The notes under the pieces were generated by a model. The model saw only the letters and a list, made by a program, of their open reading frames with translations. It ran no database searches and had not been told where the DNA came from. A DNA stretch of 55,125 nucleotides, taken from contig JAMXCX010000005.1 in the NCBI GenBank assembly GCA_024542985.1, positions 1 to 55,125 of the forward strand, in the 5' to 3' direction. Origin of the DNA: Candidatus Omnitrophota bacterium (GTDB taxonomy: Bacteria > Omnitrophota > Gorgyraeia > Duberdicusellales > 4484-171). Shown one piece after another: positions 46,628 to 55,000 of this stretch. Within the stretch, counting starts at the first letter, position 1; each line of letters starts with the position of its first letter. Made by a program: the position numbers and the translations under genes.

Positions 46628-46730
46628 GTTGGTCCGGTGAGGCCGACAAGGCTCATTTATATGGATCAACATAATATAGGCATAAAACTGGCAGCCGTTC
46701 CGGAGCTAAGCACTGGAACGGGTTTTTTAT
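46628..46730 (+). promoter_or_regulatory. PyrR attenuation leader (PyrR-binding hairpin and terminator)
   Basis: The leader carries TCCGGTGAGGCCGACAAGG, the conserved PyrR-binding loop pattern. It is enclosed by an 8-bp stem of GTTGGTCC (46628-46635) and GGATCAAC (46663-46670). The terminator follows as CCGTTCC (46695-46701) and GGAACGG (46715-46721), then a T run. An antiterminator pairing such as GGCT (about 46650) with AGCC (about 46693) is possible. With UMP or UTP bound, PyrR should hold the first hairpin and allow the terminator. This is read from sequence and family knowledge. Confidence 0.85.
46695..46730 (+). terminator. Attenuator terminator of the pyr operon
   Basis: A 7-bp GC-rich stem CCGTTCC/GGAACGG with a 13-base loop, followed by GTTTTTTA and TTTTTG. 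It lies between the PyrR-binding hairpin and pyrR and is the conditional stop of the leader. Confidence 0.85.
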
Positions 46731-46766
46731 TTTTGCCTCAAGCCGAAAAAACTAAAAATAGAGCTT

Positions 46767-47312
46767 ATGAGCAAGCCTAAAAAAATACGGACCATACTCT
46801 GCGCTGAAGATATACGAAGAACTTTATACAGGCTAACTCACCAGATTCTAGAGAAAAACCCGGTATCTTGCGCGATAGCTTTAATTGGTATTCAGACCAG
46901 GGGTGTGTACATAGCCAGGAGGGTTAAGTCCATAATAAAAGAGATAGAAAATATAGACATCCCCGTGGGGGTACTGGATATTACTTTTTATCGAGACGAT
47001 TTGACTGTCATTGGGCCTAAGCCAGTAGTGCGCGAAACTAAAATCGATTTCGACTTAAATGATAAAGTAGTGATACTTACGGACGATGTTCTTTTTACCG
47101 GCAGGACTGTACGGGCAGCTTTGGATGAAATTATGGATTTTGGCCGGCCTAAGAGGATAGAGTATTTGGTGTTGATTGATAGAGGGCATAGAGAATTGCC
47201 TATAAGAGCTGATTTTGTCGGCAAAAATATTCCTACTTCTCAAGAAGAGCACGTAGAGGTGAAATTGAAAGAAGCTGACGGTGAAGATAAGGTAGTGCTT
47301 ATAGAAAGTTAG
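46767..47312 (+). CDS. pyrR: PyrR bifunctional regulator/uracil phosphoribosyltransferase
   Basis: A 181-residue protein that binds the pyr leader RNA in response to UMP/UTP and often has weak uracil phosphoribosyltransferase activity. ALIGIQTRGVYIARRVKSII, then VGVLDITFYRDDLTVIG, and the PRPP-binding loop VVILTDDVLFTGRTVRAALDEIMDFGRPKRIEYLVLIDRGHRELPIRADFVGKN are characteristic. EEHVEVKLKEADGEDKVVL is the conserved C-terminus. It follows the attenuator and precedes pyrB, forming an autoregulated operon. Confidence 0.96.
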   Translation: MSKPKKIRTILCAEDIRRTLYRLTHQILEKNPVSCAIALIGIQTRGVYIARRVKSIIKEIENIDIPVGVLDITFYRDDLTVIGPKPVVRETKIDFDLNDKVVILTDDVLFTGRTVRAALDEIMDFGRPKRIEYLVLIDRGHRELPIRADFVGKNIPTSQEEHVEVKLKEADGEDKVVLIES

Positions 47313-47317
47313 GCCAA

Positions 47318-47337
47318 CAGGCCACTCTGGTGGCCTG
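47318..47337 (+). other. Perfect hairpin between pyrR and pyrB
   Basis: CAGGCCAC (47318-47325), a 4-base loop TCTG, then GTGGCCTG (47330-47337), an 8-bp perfect stem 6 bases after the pyrR stop. No T run follows, so it is not an ordinary terminator. It may protect or process the transcript between pyrR and pyrB. Confidence 0.5.
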
Positions 47338-47439
47338 TGGGGTAGGGCTGTAGAGATTATAGCAAGGTAATGCAGGAAGGGAATCCTTCGAGTGAACCCT
47401 GAGGTTTTCCCGTGTCGGGATAAATATTTTGAACAAACG

Positions 47440-48381
47440 ATGTGGCAAAGAAAAGATTTGTTAGGTCTAGAGGAGCTAAGCCCAGAAGAAATAAGGCAAG
47501 TCTTATCTATCGCAGAGTCATTTAAAGAAGTGTCTACCCGGGGAATCAAGAAAGTCCCGGCTCTGCGCGGTAAAACTGTAGTGAATTTATTTTATGAGCC
47601 GTCTACGAGGACAAGAGTATCGTTTGAGGTGGCCTCCAAAAGACTATCAGCTGATGTTATTAATATTGCTATTGAGGCTTCTAGCGTTAAAAAAGGCGAG
47701 ACCTTAATAGATACAGGCAGAAACATCGAAGCTTTAAAAGCAGATATCATTGTAGTTAGGCATGGCTCATCAGGCGCGGCTGAAATGCTGGCTAGGCATG
47801 TAGGCGTTAGCGTAGTTAATGCTGGAGATGGTTGGCATGAACATCCTACCCAGGCTTTGTTGGATATTTTTACTTTAAAAGAAAAATTAGGAAAGATCAA
47901 GGATTTAAAGGTAAGCATTATCGGTGACATTGCGCATTCACGGGTTGCCCGTTCAAACATCTGGGGCTTAACGAAATTAGGAGCAAAGGTCACAGTTTGT
48001 GCTCCTAAAATGTTGATACCGCCAGGCATAGAAGAGATGGGCGCAAGCGTAACCCATAACCTGGATGAAGCTCTAAAGGATGCGGACGCAGTCAATGTCT
48101 TAAGGATGCAATTCGAGCGAGATGAAAATACAGCTTTTCCGGGAAGACTGCAATATTTTAAAACTTTTGGAATAACCCAAGCGAGACTAGACAAAGCAAA
48201 TAAAGATATTATTGTAATGCATCCAGGACCGATCAATCGAGGGGTTGAGATGTCTAGCGAAGTGGCCGATGGTGTCAACTCAGTGATATTAGAACAAGTT
48301 ACTAACGGGATTGCCGTGAGAATGGCAGTGCTTTTTCTGGTGTCTGCGGTTCGGGAAGAGAAAAATGAAACTATTAATTAA
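47440..48381 (+). CDS. pyrB: Aspartate carbamoyltransferase catalytic subunit
   Basis: A 313-residue enzyme joining carbamoyl phosphate to aspartate, the committed step of pyrimidine synthesis. Carbamoyl-phosphate loop YEPSTRTRVSFEVASKRLSADVINI, catalytic HGSSGAAEMLARHV and HPTQALLDIFTLKEKLG, and the C-terminal aspartate-binding region VMHPGPINRGVEMSSEVADG are all conserved. I use ATG 47440 (MWQRKDLLGLEELSPEEI). The earlier in-frame start at 47392 adds 16 unlike residues. pyrI is not seen. It overlaps pyrC by 17 bp and probably shares the PyrR-controlled transcript. Confidence 0.96.
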   Translation: MWQRKDLLGLEELSPEEIRQVLSIAESFKEVSTRGIKKVPALRGKTVVNLFYEPSTRTRVSFEVASKRLSADVINIAIEASSVKKGETLIDTGRNIEALKADIIVVRHGSSGAAEMLARHVGVSVVNAGDGWHEHPTQALLDIFTLKEKLGKIKDLKVSIIGDIAHSRVARSNIWGLTKLGAKVTVCAPKMLIPPGIEEMGASVTHNLDEALKDADAVNVLRMQFERDENTAFPGRLQYFKTFGITQARLDKANKDIIVMHPGPINRGVEMSSEVADGVNSVILEQVTNGIAVRMAVLFLVSAVREEKNETIN

Positions 48382-49654
48382 AGGCGGCAGGATAATAGAT
48401 CCTGCGAACAATTTAAACGAAATTTTAGATTTATTAGTCGTAGGTAGCAAGATATCGCGTATTGGCAAAAATATTCAGGTTAAAGCTGCAAAATTAATAG
48501 ACGCTAAAGACAAACTGATTATGCCTGGGCTTGTTGATATGCATGTTCATTTGCGGGAACCGGGCAGAGAAGATAAAGAGACCGTAGAAAGCGGTACGAA
48601 AGCAGCCGCTAAAGGAGGAGTTACTTCTGTTTTGGCCATGCCGAACACAGAGCCGGCCATAGATTGTCCGAAGAGTGTAAAATTATTCAAAGATATTATC
48701 ACTAAAAAAGCGCACGTTAATGTCTTTATCTCAGCAGCTATTACCAAAGGTAGATTTGGTAAGGAGTTAACGAACATAGCGGGGTTAAAGAAGAGCGGGA
48801 TTGTGGCAATCACTGATGATGGCTCGTCACCAGATTCCAGAAAATTGATGAGTGAGGCTTTTAAAAAAGCAGCACAAGAAAAAGTTTTAATTATCTGTCA
48901 TTGTGAAGACAAAAACCTTTCCCGGGAAGGAGTAGTTAATAAAGGGTTTACTTCTACGCGATTGGGTTTGAGGGGAATTTCTAGAGAATCAGAATACGAA
49001 AGGGTTGCCAGAGACATTGAGCTTGCAAAAGCAAAAAAAGCAAGCGTTCATATCGCGCATCTAAGCTGTAGAGAATCAGTTGAGATAGTTGCTGAGGCCA
49101 AAAGAAAAGGGATAAAAGTCACTGCTGAAACCGCGCCGCATTATTTTTCTTTGAGCGAAGAAGATTTAGCTAGGTTCGATACGAACCTGAAGATGAACCC
49201 ACCTTTAAGAAACAAAAAGGATATCTCAGTTATAAAAAAAGGCTTAAAGGACGGAACAATAGATGTTATTGCCTCCGACCATGCACCGCATACAGAGAAT
49301 GAAAAAGATATTGAGTTTGAGCGTGCAGAATTTGGCGTCATTGGGCTTGAAACAGAGCTGGCGGTAGCTATTACAAATTTAGTTAGGACTGCCATATTGG
49401 ATTGGCCGGATCTGGTAAACAAAATGGCCTATAACCCGGCAAAAATTTTAAAGATTGATAAGGGTACTTTGGGCCTTGGTAAACAGGCAGATATTATTGT
49501 AGTTTCGCCTCATCAAGAATGGGTAGTGCAGAAAAAAGAGATATATTCTAAGTCGAAAAATTCCTGTTTCTTGGGGAAAAAACTAACAGGCCTTGTTGAA
49601 TTTACTGTTTGCGGAGGAAAAATAATCTATGCCAATGTGAATAAATACAAATAA
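48365..49654 (+). CDS. pyrC: Dihydroorotase
   Basis: A 429-residue amidohydrolase of the class I (long) dihydroorotase type. It interconverts carbamoyl aspartate and dihydroorotate. LLIKGGRIIDPANNLNEILDLLVVGSKISRIG is the usual opening. PGLVDMHVHLREPGREDKETVESGTKAAAKGGVTSVLAMPNT holds the metal ligands HxH. Further ligands are in LIICHCED, HIAHLSCRESVEI and the Asp of IASDHAPHT. GLETELAVAITNLV is the late signature. The ATG overlaps pyrB's end, so translation is coupled. A PyrR-type operon with this gene order fits many bacteria. Confidence 0.96.
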   Translation: MKLLIKGGRIIDPANNLNEILDLLVVGSKISRIGKNIQVKAAKLIDAKDKLIMPGLVDMHVHLREPGREDKETVESGTKAAAKGGVTSVLAMPNTEPAIDCPKSVKLFKDIITKKAHVNVFISAAITKGRFGKELTNIAGLKKSGIVAITDDGSSPDSRKLMSEAFKKAAQEKVLIICHCEDKNLSREGVVNKGFTSTRLGLRGISRESEYERVARDIELAKAKKASVHIAHLSCRESVEIVAEAKRKGIKVTAETAPHYFSLSEEDLARFDTNLKMNPPLRNKKDISVIKKGLKDGTIDVIASDHAPHTENEKDIEFERAEFGVIGLETELAVAITNLVRTAILDWPDLVNKMAYNPAKILKIDKGTLGLGKQADIIVVSPHQEWVVQKKEIYSKSKNSCFLGKKLTGLVEFTVCGGKIIYANVNKYK

Positions 49655-49678
49655 AATTAGCGAGAATTAGCGCTTAAG

Positions 49679-50131
49679 ATGAAGTTTATTCTTACCAAAG
49701 AATTAGGTAAATTAGCAAGGTGGCTGCGAATTCTAGGGTTTGACACTGTATACTATAAGGGGGATAATTTAGGGCCGATTATTATCCAGGCTTTAAGAGA
49801 AGACAGGAGGATTATTACCCGCAAAAAAGGGATAAGATATTTACAAAAGCGGATAATGGTGGTATCTTCAGAGGAGGTTCAGCGGCAGCTTAAAGAACTG
49901 CAAAAGAAACTGGATTTAGACATAAAAGAAGATAAAATATTTACCCGCTGCACTGTTTGTAATGAGTTGTTAGAAGAAGTAAAGAAAGAAAATATAAAAG
50001 CTAGCCTTCCCGAATATGTTTATAAGCATCAGGATTGTTTTAGGCAATGCGAGAGCTGCAAAAAAGTTTACTGGAAAGGCAGCCATTGGGACGACATCAA
50101 AAAGGGAGTTTCTCAATTAAGGGGTAGATAA
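49679..50131 (+). CDS. Mut7-C RNase-domain protein
   Basis: A 150-residue protein. The N-terminal PIN-like part reads KFILTKELGKLARWLRILGFDTVYYKGD, then LREDRRIITRKKGIRYLQ, which matches the Mut7-C (PF01927) pattern of a small nuclease-like domain. The C-terminus has a four-Cys zinc ribbon: FTRCTVCNELLEEV and FRQCESCKKVYWKGSHWDDI. No enzymatic activity can be read from this. It starts 24 bp after pyrC and stops directly before the EndoQ-like gene, so the two are probably co-transcribed. Confidence 0.9.
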   Translation: MKFILTKELGKLARWLRILGFDTVYYKGDNLGPIIIQALREDRRIITRKKGIRYLQKRIMVVSSEEVQRQLKELQKKLDLDIKEDKIFTRCTVCNELLEEVKKENIKASLPEYVYKHQDCFRQCESCKKVYWKGSHWDDIKKGVSQLRGR

Positions 50132-51373
50132 ATGGAGTTTGTAGCTGATTTTCATATTCATTCCCGGTATTCACGGGCTACCTCCCGGGATATGGATGTT
50201 CCTCATCTAGCTAAGTGGGCAAAGCTAAAAGGAGTTAATTTGCTGGGCACAGGAGATTTTACCCATCATCTTTGGCTCCAAGAGCTCAAGCAGTATCTAC
50301 AACCCAAAGAAAACACCGGGCTTTATTTTTACGAAGATTTGAATTTTATCCTCTCCGCAGAAATTTCTAGTATTTTTTCCCAAGGCAGCAAGGTGTATAG
50401 AGTTCACAACATAGTTTTAGCCCCTGGCTTTGGAGTTGTGGAAGAAGTCAATAAGATGCTTGCCTCACACGGAAATATTGCTTCTGACGGCAGGCCTATC
50501 CTGGGAATGAGCTGTTATAAATTGGCTGAAGAATTGTTTAAGATATCGCAAGATTTGATGTTGGTCCCGGCACATATATGGACGCCTTGGTTTTCGGTTT
50601 TCGGTTCAAGGTCGGGGTTTGATTCTCTGGAGGAAGCTTATGGTAAATATACAGAAAAAATAACAGCCTTGGAAACAGGCTTATCATCGGATCCGGCCAT
50701 GAACTGGATGCTTTCCAAACTGGATAAATTCTCTTTGATTTCTAATTCTGATTCTCATTCTCCTTCTCGAATTGGCCGAGAAGCCAATATTTTTAATTGT
50801 GAGCTTAATTATTGGGAAATAAAGAAAGTTTTAGAAGAAAAAGATAAAAGCAAGTTTCTTTATACTGTGGAGTTTTTCCCAGAAGAAGGTAAGTATCATT
50901 ATGACGGGCATAGAAATTGCAAGGTGAGTTTTCATCCCGAAGAAACCAAAAAACATAAAGGGGCCTGTCCGGTCTGCAGACGGCCTTTGACAAGAGGGGT
51001 TTTGTGCAGGGTGGAAGAATTAGCCGACAGGCCTTATGGATTTATGCCCGAAAATGCAATTGGTTATAAGAGCTTGGTTCCTTTGGACGAAATAATCGCT
51101 GAGACAAAAGGGGTTAACAAAAAAAGCAAAGCTGTTGAAAGGGAGTATCTAGAGGTGATTTCGAATGCGGGTTCAGAATTTAATATTTTGGCCAAAATGC
51201 CTATAGAAGAATTATTTTCCCGTCTGCCTCACAGAATCGCTGAAGGCATAAAGAGAGTAAGGGATAAAACAGTGACCTTGATAGCTGGTTATGACGGTGA
51301 GTACGGTACGGTCAAAGTGTTTGACGAGAAAAAAAAGGAAGAAGAAAAAAACCAGCAGTTAACTCTTTTCTGA
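50132..51373 (+). CDS. Endonuclease Q-like PHP-domain protein
   Basis: A 413-residue protein. The N-terminal PHP metal motif FVADFHIHSRYSRATSRDMD (Asp6, His8, His10) is followed by HNIVLAPGFGVVEEVNKML, LMLVPAHIWTPWFSVFGSRSGFDSLEE and ISNSDSHSPSRIGREANIF, which carry the other metal ligands. It has a zinc site near CKVSFHPEETKKHKGACPVCRRPLTRGV. This layout matches endonuclease Q, which cuts DNA 5' to deaminated bases such as uracil, hypoxanthine and xanthine in archaea and some bacteria. The start ATG is adjacent to the Mut7-C stop. A DNA-repair role fits the fold. In-cell function in this organism is inference. Confidence 0.9.
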   Translation: MEFVADFHIHSRYSRATSRDMDVPHLAKWAKLKGVNLLGTGDFTHHLWLQELKQYLQPKENTGLYFYEDLNFILSAEISSIFSQGSKVYRVHNIVLAPGFGVVEEVNKMLASHGNIASDGRPILGMSCYKLAEELFKISQDLMLVPAHIWTPWFSVFGSRSGFDSLEEAYGKYTEKITALETGLSSDPAMNWMLSKLDKFSLISNSDSHSPSRIGREANIFNCELNYWEIKKVLEEKDKSKFLYTVEFFPEEGKYHYDGHRNCKVSFHPEETKKHKGACPVCRRPLTRGVLCRVEELADRPYGFMPENAIGYKSLVPLDEIIAETKGVNKKSKAVEREYLEVISNAGSEFNILAKMPIEELFSRLPHRIAEGIKRVRDKTVTLIAGYDGEYGTVKVFDEKKKEEEKNQQLTLF

Positions 51374-51393
51374 ATTCTTCAATTGTAAACTTT

Positions 51394-51466
51394 GTCCCTG
51401 TAGCTCAATTGGATAGAGCGCAGGCCTCCGGAGCCTGTAGTGGCAGTTCGATTCTGCCCAGGGACA
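51394..51466 (+). tRNA. tRNA-Arg (CCG)
   Basis: A 73-base plus-strand cloverleaf with acceptor GTCCCTG/CAGGGAC and D stem GCTC/GAGC. The anticodon stem CAGGC/GCCTG holds loop CTCCGGA (anticodon CCG), and the T arm is GGCAG-TTCGATT-CTGCC. Discriminator A. CCA is not encoded. Confidence 0.95.
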
Positions 51467-51473
51467 CTATCAT

Positions 51474-51524
51474 AGCTTTAAGCTGTAATCCGGGAGTTCA
51501 GAAAAACTTTTTTGGCTTAAAGCT
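51474..51524 (+). other. Inverted repeat with weak terminator-like centre
   Basis: AGCTTTAAGC (51474-51483) and GCTTAAAGCT (51515-51524) are 10-bp inverted repeats. Between them AGTT-CAGAAA-AACT is followed by six T residues (51495-51513), a possible weak terminator for tRNA-Arg. Confidence 0.4.
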
Positions 51525-51542
51525 TACAACCTATAGCTTGAG

Positions 51543-51983
51543 ATGAATGTAGCAGTAGTTGGCGGGCATAAGTGTTCGGAAGAGATATATAGTCTGGCTC
51601 AAGAGACAGGAAAGCTTATTGCTAAAAAAGGGTGGATATTAATATGCGGAGGCCTATCAGGCGTAATGGAAGCAGCTTGTAAAGGCGCAAAGGAAGAGGG
51701 CGGTTTAACAGTAGGTATATTGCCCGGTTATGACGGGCGCCAAGCAAACAATTACTTAGATGTAAAAATTCCTACAGGTTTAGGATACGCCCGAAATATT
51801 TTGGTGGTAAGAGCTTGTGATGTTATAATTGCCATTGACGGCGAATACGGAACTCTTTCTGAGATTGCTTTTGCTTTTAGTGAAGGTAAACAGGTTTACG
51901 GGATAAATACCTGGGATATAAAAGGCATTCAGGAAGTTAAAACACCGCAGCAAGCTATAGAAAAAATAGGGGAAAGTTTTTAG
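51543..51983 (+). CDS. TIGR00725/LOG-like nucleotide-binding protein
   Basis: A 146-residue Rossmann-type protein. MNVAVVGGHKCSEEIYSLAQETGKLIAKKGWILICGGLSGVMEAACKGAKEEGGLTVGILPG, then IDGEYGTLSEIAFAFSEGKQVYGINTW, matches the TIGR00725 group related to 'lysine decarboxylase'-like LOG phosphoribohydrolases. The GGxxGxM and GEYGTLSE motifs line the phosphate and catalytic sites. Related proteins cleave nucleotide ribose-5-phosphate bonds, but the substrate of this subgroup is unsettled. carB follows after 35 bp. Confidence 0.88.
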   Translation: MNVAVVGGHKCSEEIYSLAQETGKLIAKKGWILICGGLSGVMEAACKGAKEEGGLTVGILPGYDGRQANNYLDVKIPTGLGYARNILVVRACDVIIAIDGEYGTLSEIAFAFSEGKQVYGINTWDIKGIQEVKTPQQAIEKIGESF

Positions 51984-52018
51984 AATAAATACGGCGGGGT
52001 TTTTCAAATAAAGGCAGT

Positions 52019-55000
52019 ATGTTTTTTTTCAAAAAAAGGAAACTCAAAGAAGAGATAAAAGAAACCGCGGCCCTAGAAACACAGCCGCAGAAAACTTCGG
52101 CATCGCGCAGAACCGACATAAAGAAAATATTAATTATAGGTTCAGGCCCAACAATTATCGGCCAAGCCTGTGAGTTTGATTATTCGGGGACCCAAGCTTG
52201 CAAGGCTTTAAAAGAAGAAGGCTATGAGGTAGTAGTAGTTAATTCTAACCCGGCCACGATAATGACTGATCCCGAAGTTGCTGACCGAACATACATCGAG
52301 CCTCTTACCCTGACAAGCCTAGAAGCAATAATCCGGAATGAGCGGCCTGATGCTCTCTTGCCGAACTTAGGAGGCCAGAGTAGCCTTAATTTAGTTGAGA
52401 GTTTATCAAGAGGCGGTGTATTGAGAAAGTATAAGGTCGAGGTTATCGGGGTTAAATCCGAGGCTATCGAACGCGGGGAAGATCGAATTGCCTTTAAGAA
52501 AGCTATGACTAAGCTGGGAATTCCTGTACTTAATTCTGAATCTTGTCATTCTGTCAAAGAGGCCGAAAAAATAGTAGATAAGCTTGGCTATCCTGTGGTT
52601 TTAAGACCGGCCTATGCTTTAGAAAGCGTAGCCGGAGGGGTTGCTTATAACATCGAGGAACTAAAAAGTATTGTGAATGAAAGCCTTCCCGCTAGTCTTA
52701 TCCAGCAGGTGCTGGTTGAGGAAGCAGTTTTGGGCTGGGAGGAATTTGAGCTGGAAGTGCTTCGGGATAAAAATAATCATAAAATAACTGCCTGTTTTAT
52801 TGAAAACCTAGACCCTATGGGTGTCCACACCGGAGACAGCTGTTGTGTTGTACCGATGTTGACAGCGTCTAAAGATTTACAGCGGCGGATGCAAAAGTTT
52901 TCTTACAAAATTATAGAGGCTATTGGAATCTTAGGGTCGGCAAATGTTCAATTTGCCCACAATCCTAAAGATGACAGGTTGGTAGTAATTGAAATCAATC
53001 CTCGAGCTTCCCGTTCTTCAGCCCTGGCTTCTAAAGCGACAGGCTTTCCTATCGCCCGCATTTCGACAAAATTAGCCGTAGGCATAACCTTGGATGAAAT
53101 ACCTTACTGGAAAAAAGGGTTTCTTCAAAAGTATGAACCGGGAGGGGATTACGTAGTAGTGAAATTTTCCCGGTGGGCTTTTGAAAAATTTCCCAAAGCC
53201 AAAAATATTCTTGGTCCGCAAATGAAATCCGTTGGTGAGGTTATGAGTATAGGAAAGACCTTTAAAGAGGCATTCCAAAAGGCAATTCGTTCACTGGAAA
53301 TAAAAAGATACGGCTTAGGAGACGAAGAGCTTAAGAAGCTTCCTCTGCATGAATTAAGAGAAAAGTTAATAGAGCCTTCCAGCGAACGAATATTTTTGAT
53401 ATACGAAGCCTTACGTAAAGGGATGTCTACTGAGGAGATTTATAAAGTAACCCATATAGGCAGATGGTTTCTTAATGAAATAAAAGAACTCCTTGGGCTT
53501 GAGGAGGAGTTACTCCAGCGCACCTGGAGCGATTTATCAGAAGAAGAATTAACAAAAGCTAAAGAGTGGGGATTTTCAGATAAGTGTTTAGCAGGGCTAT
53601 TCGGCGTTAAAGAGAAAAACATGCGAAGAAAAAGGATTGGTTGGGGTAAGGTGAAACAATTCGATACCGTCGCCGTAAGCGGCGTAGAGGGAGTTAAGTA
53701 TTATTATTCTACTTATGTCGGCGAAGATAAAGTGGCAGTCTCCTCGAATAAAAAAATAATGATTTTGGCTGGGGGGCCTAACAGAATTGGGCAAGGAATA
53801 GAATTTGATTATATGTGCGTTCAGGCCGCTCTCGGTTTACGTGCAGAAGGCTATGAAGCCATCATGGTTAACTGTAACCCCGAAACTGTCTCGACAGATT
53901 ACGATTCTTCCAGCAAACTTTATTTTGAACCTTTAACCGTTGAAGACGTATTGGATATTTACGAAAAGGAAAAGCCGGAAGGTATTATTGTCCAATTCGG
54001 GGGTCAGACCTCAGCAAACATTGCCCAAGAGTTAAGAGAAAATGGCGCAAATGTCTTAGGTACATCTCCTGAAAGCGTTAGCTTGGTTAAAGATAGAGAG
54101 CATTTTCGGGAGACGATAATCGTGCTTAATATCCCCCAGGTAAAAAGCGGCACAGCCCGTTCTGCAAGTGAGGTTTTGGAGGTTGCGAGAAGAATCGGAT
54201 ATCCCCTAGTAGTGCGTTCGTCCTTTGAAGGAAACAACCACGGAGCAGAAATCGTTTATGATGAAGTTATGCTGCAGAGGTACGTTCGAAAGGTAATTGA
54301 AGTCAGCGCGGTAAAATCTCTGCTTATGGAGAAATTTCTTGAGAAAGCCACAGAGCTCGAAATAGATGCGCTTTGTGATGGTGAGAAAATTTTTATAGCT
54401 ACTGCAGTTGAATATATAGGTTTAGCCGGAGTGCATCCGGGAGATTCGACTTGCGTTATTCCTTCTAAGACAATCAAGGAGGAATTTTTAAAAACCGCGG
54501 AGGAGTACACGGCAAAAATTGCCAAGGAGTTGAATGTAATCGGCCTTATAAATATTCGATACACTATATGGGACGATAAGGTATATCTTTTAGAGGTTAA
54601 CCCTAGAGCTTCGCGTACGGTCCCTTTAGTTTCTAGGATAACAGCGATTCCTATGGCAGCTATAGCTGCAAAATTGATACTGGGGAAGAAGCTGAGTGAT
54701 TTTGGGGAATTAAAAAAGTATAAATTTCCCTATTTTGGGGTCAGAGAGGCAATTTTTCCTTTTGGCATGTTTCCCGAAATAGACCCGCTGCTTGGGCCTG
54801 AGATGTCTGCAACCGGAGAAGTTATGGGAATTGCCGATACTTTTGGCCTTGCTTTTTATAAAGCCCAGGAGGCAGCAGGCCTAAATTTACCGACCAAGGG
54901 AAATGTTTTGTTAACAGTTACAGATAAAGAGAAAACAGAGTTACTTCCTATAGCAAAAAAAATTAAAGAATTGGGATTTAATATTTACGCTACAAAAGGC

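Noticed and set aside
47592-48278. A 228-codon open frame on the minus strand
   Set aside because: It lies wholly antisense to pyrB, which matches its family over the entire length. The antisense peptide shows no domain and is low-complexity in Ser, Thr and Pro.
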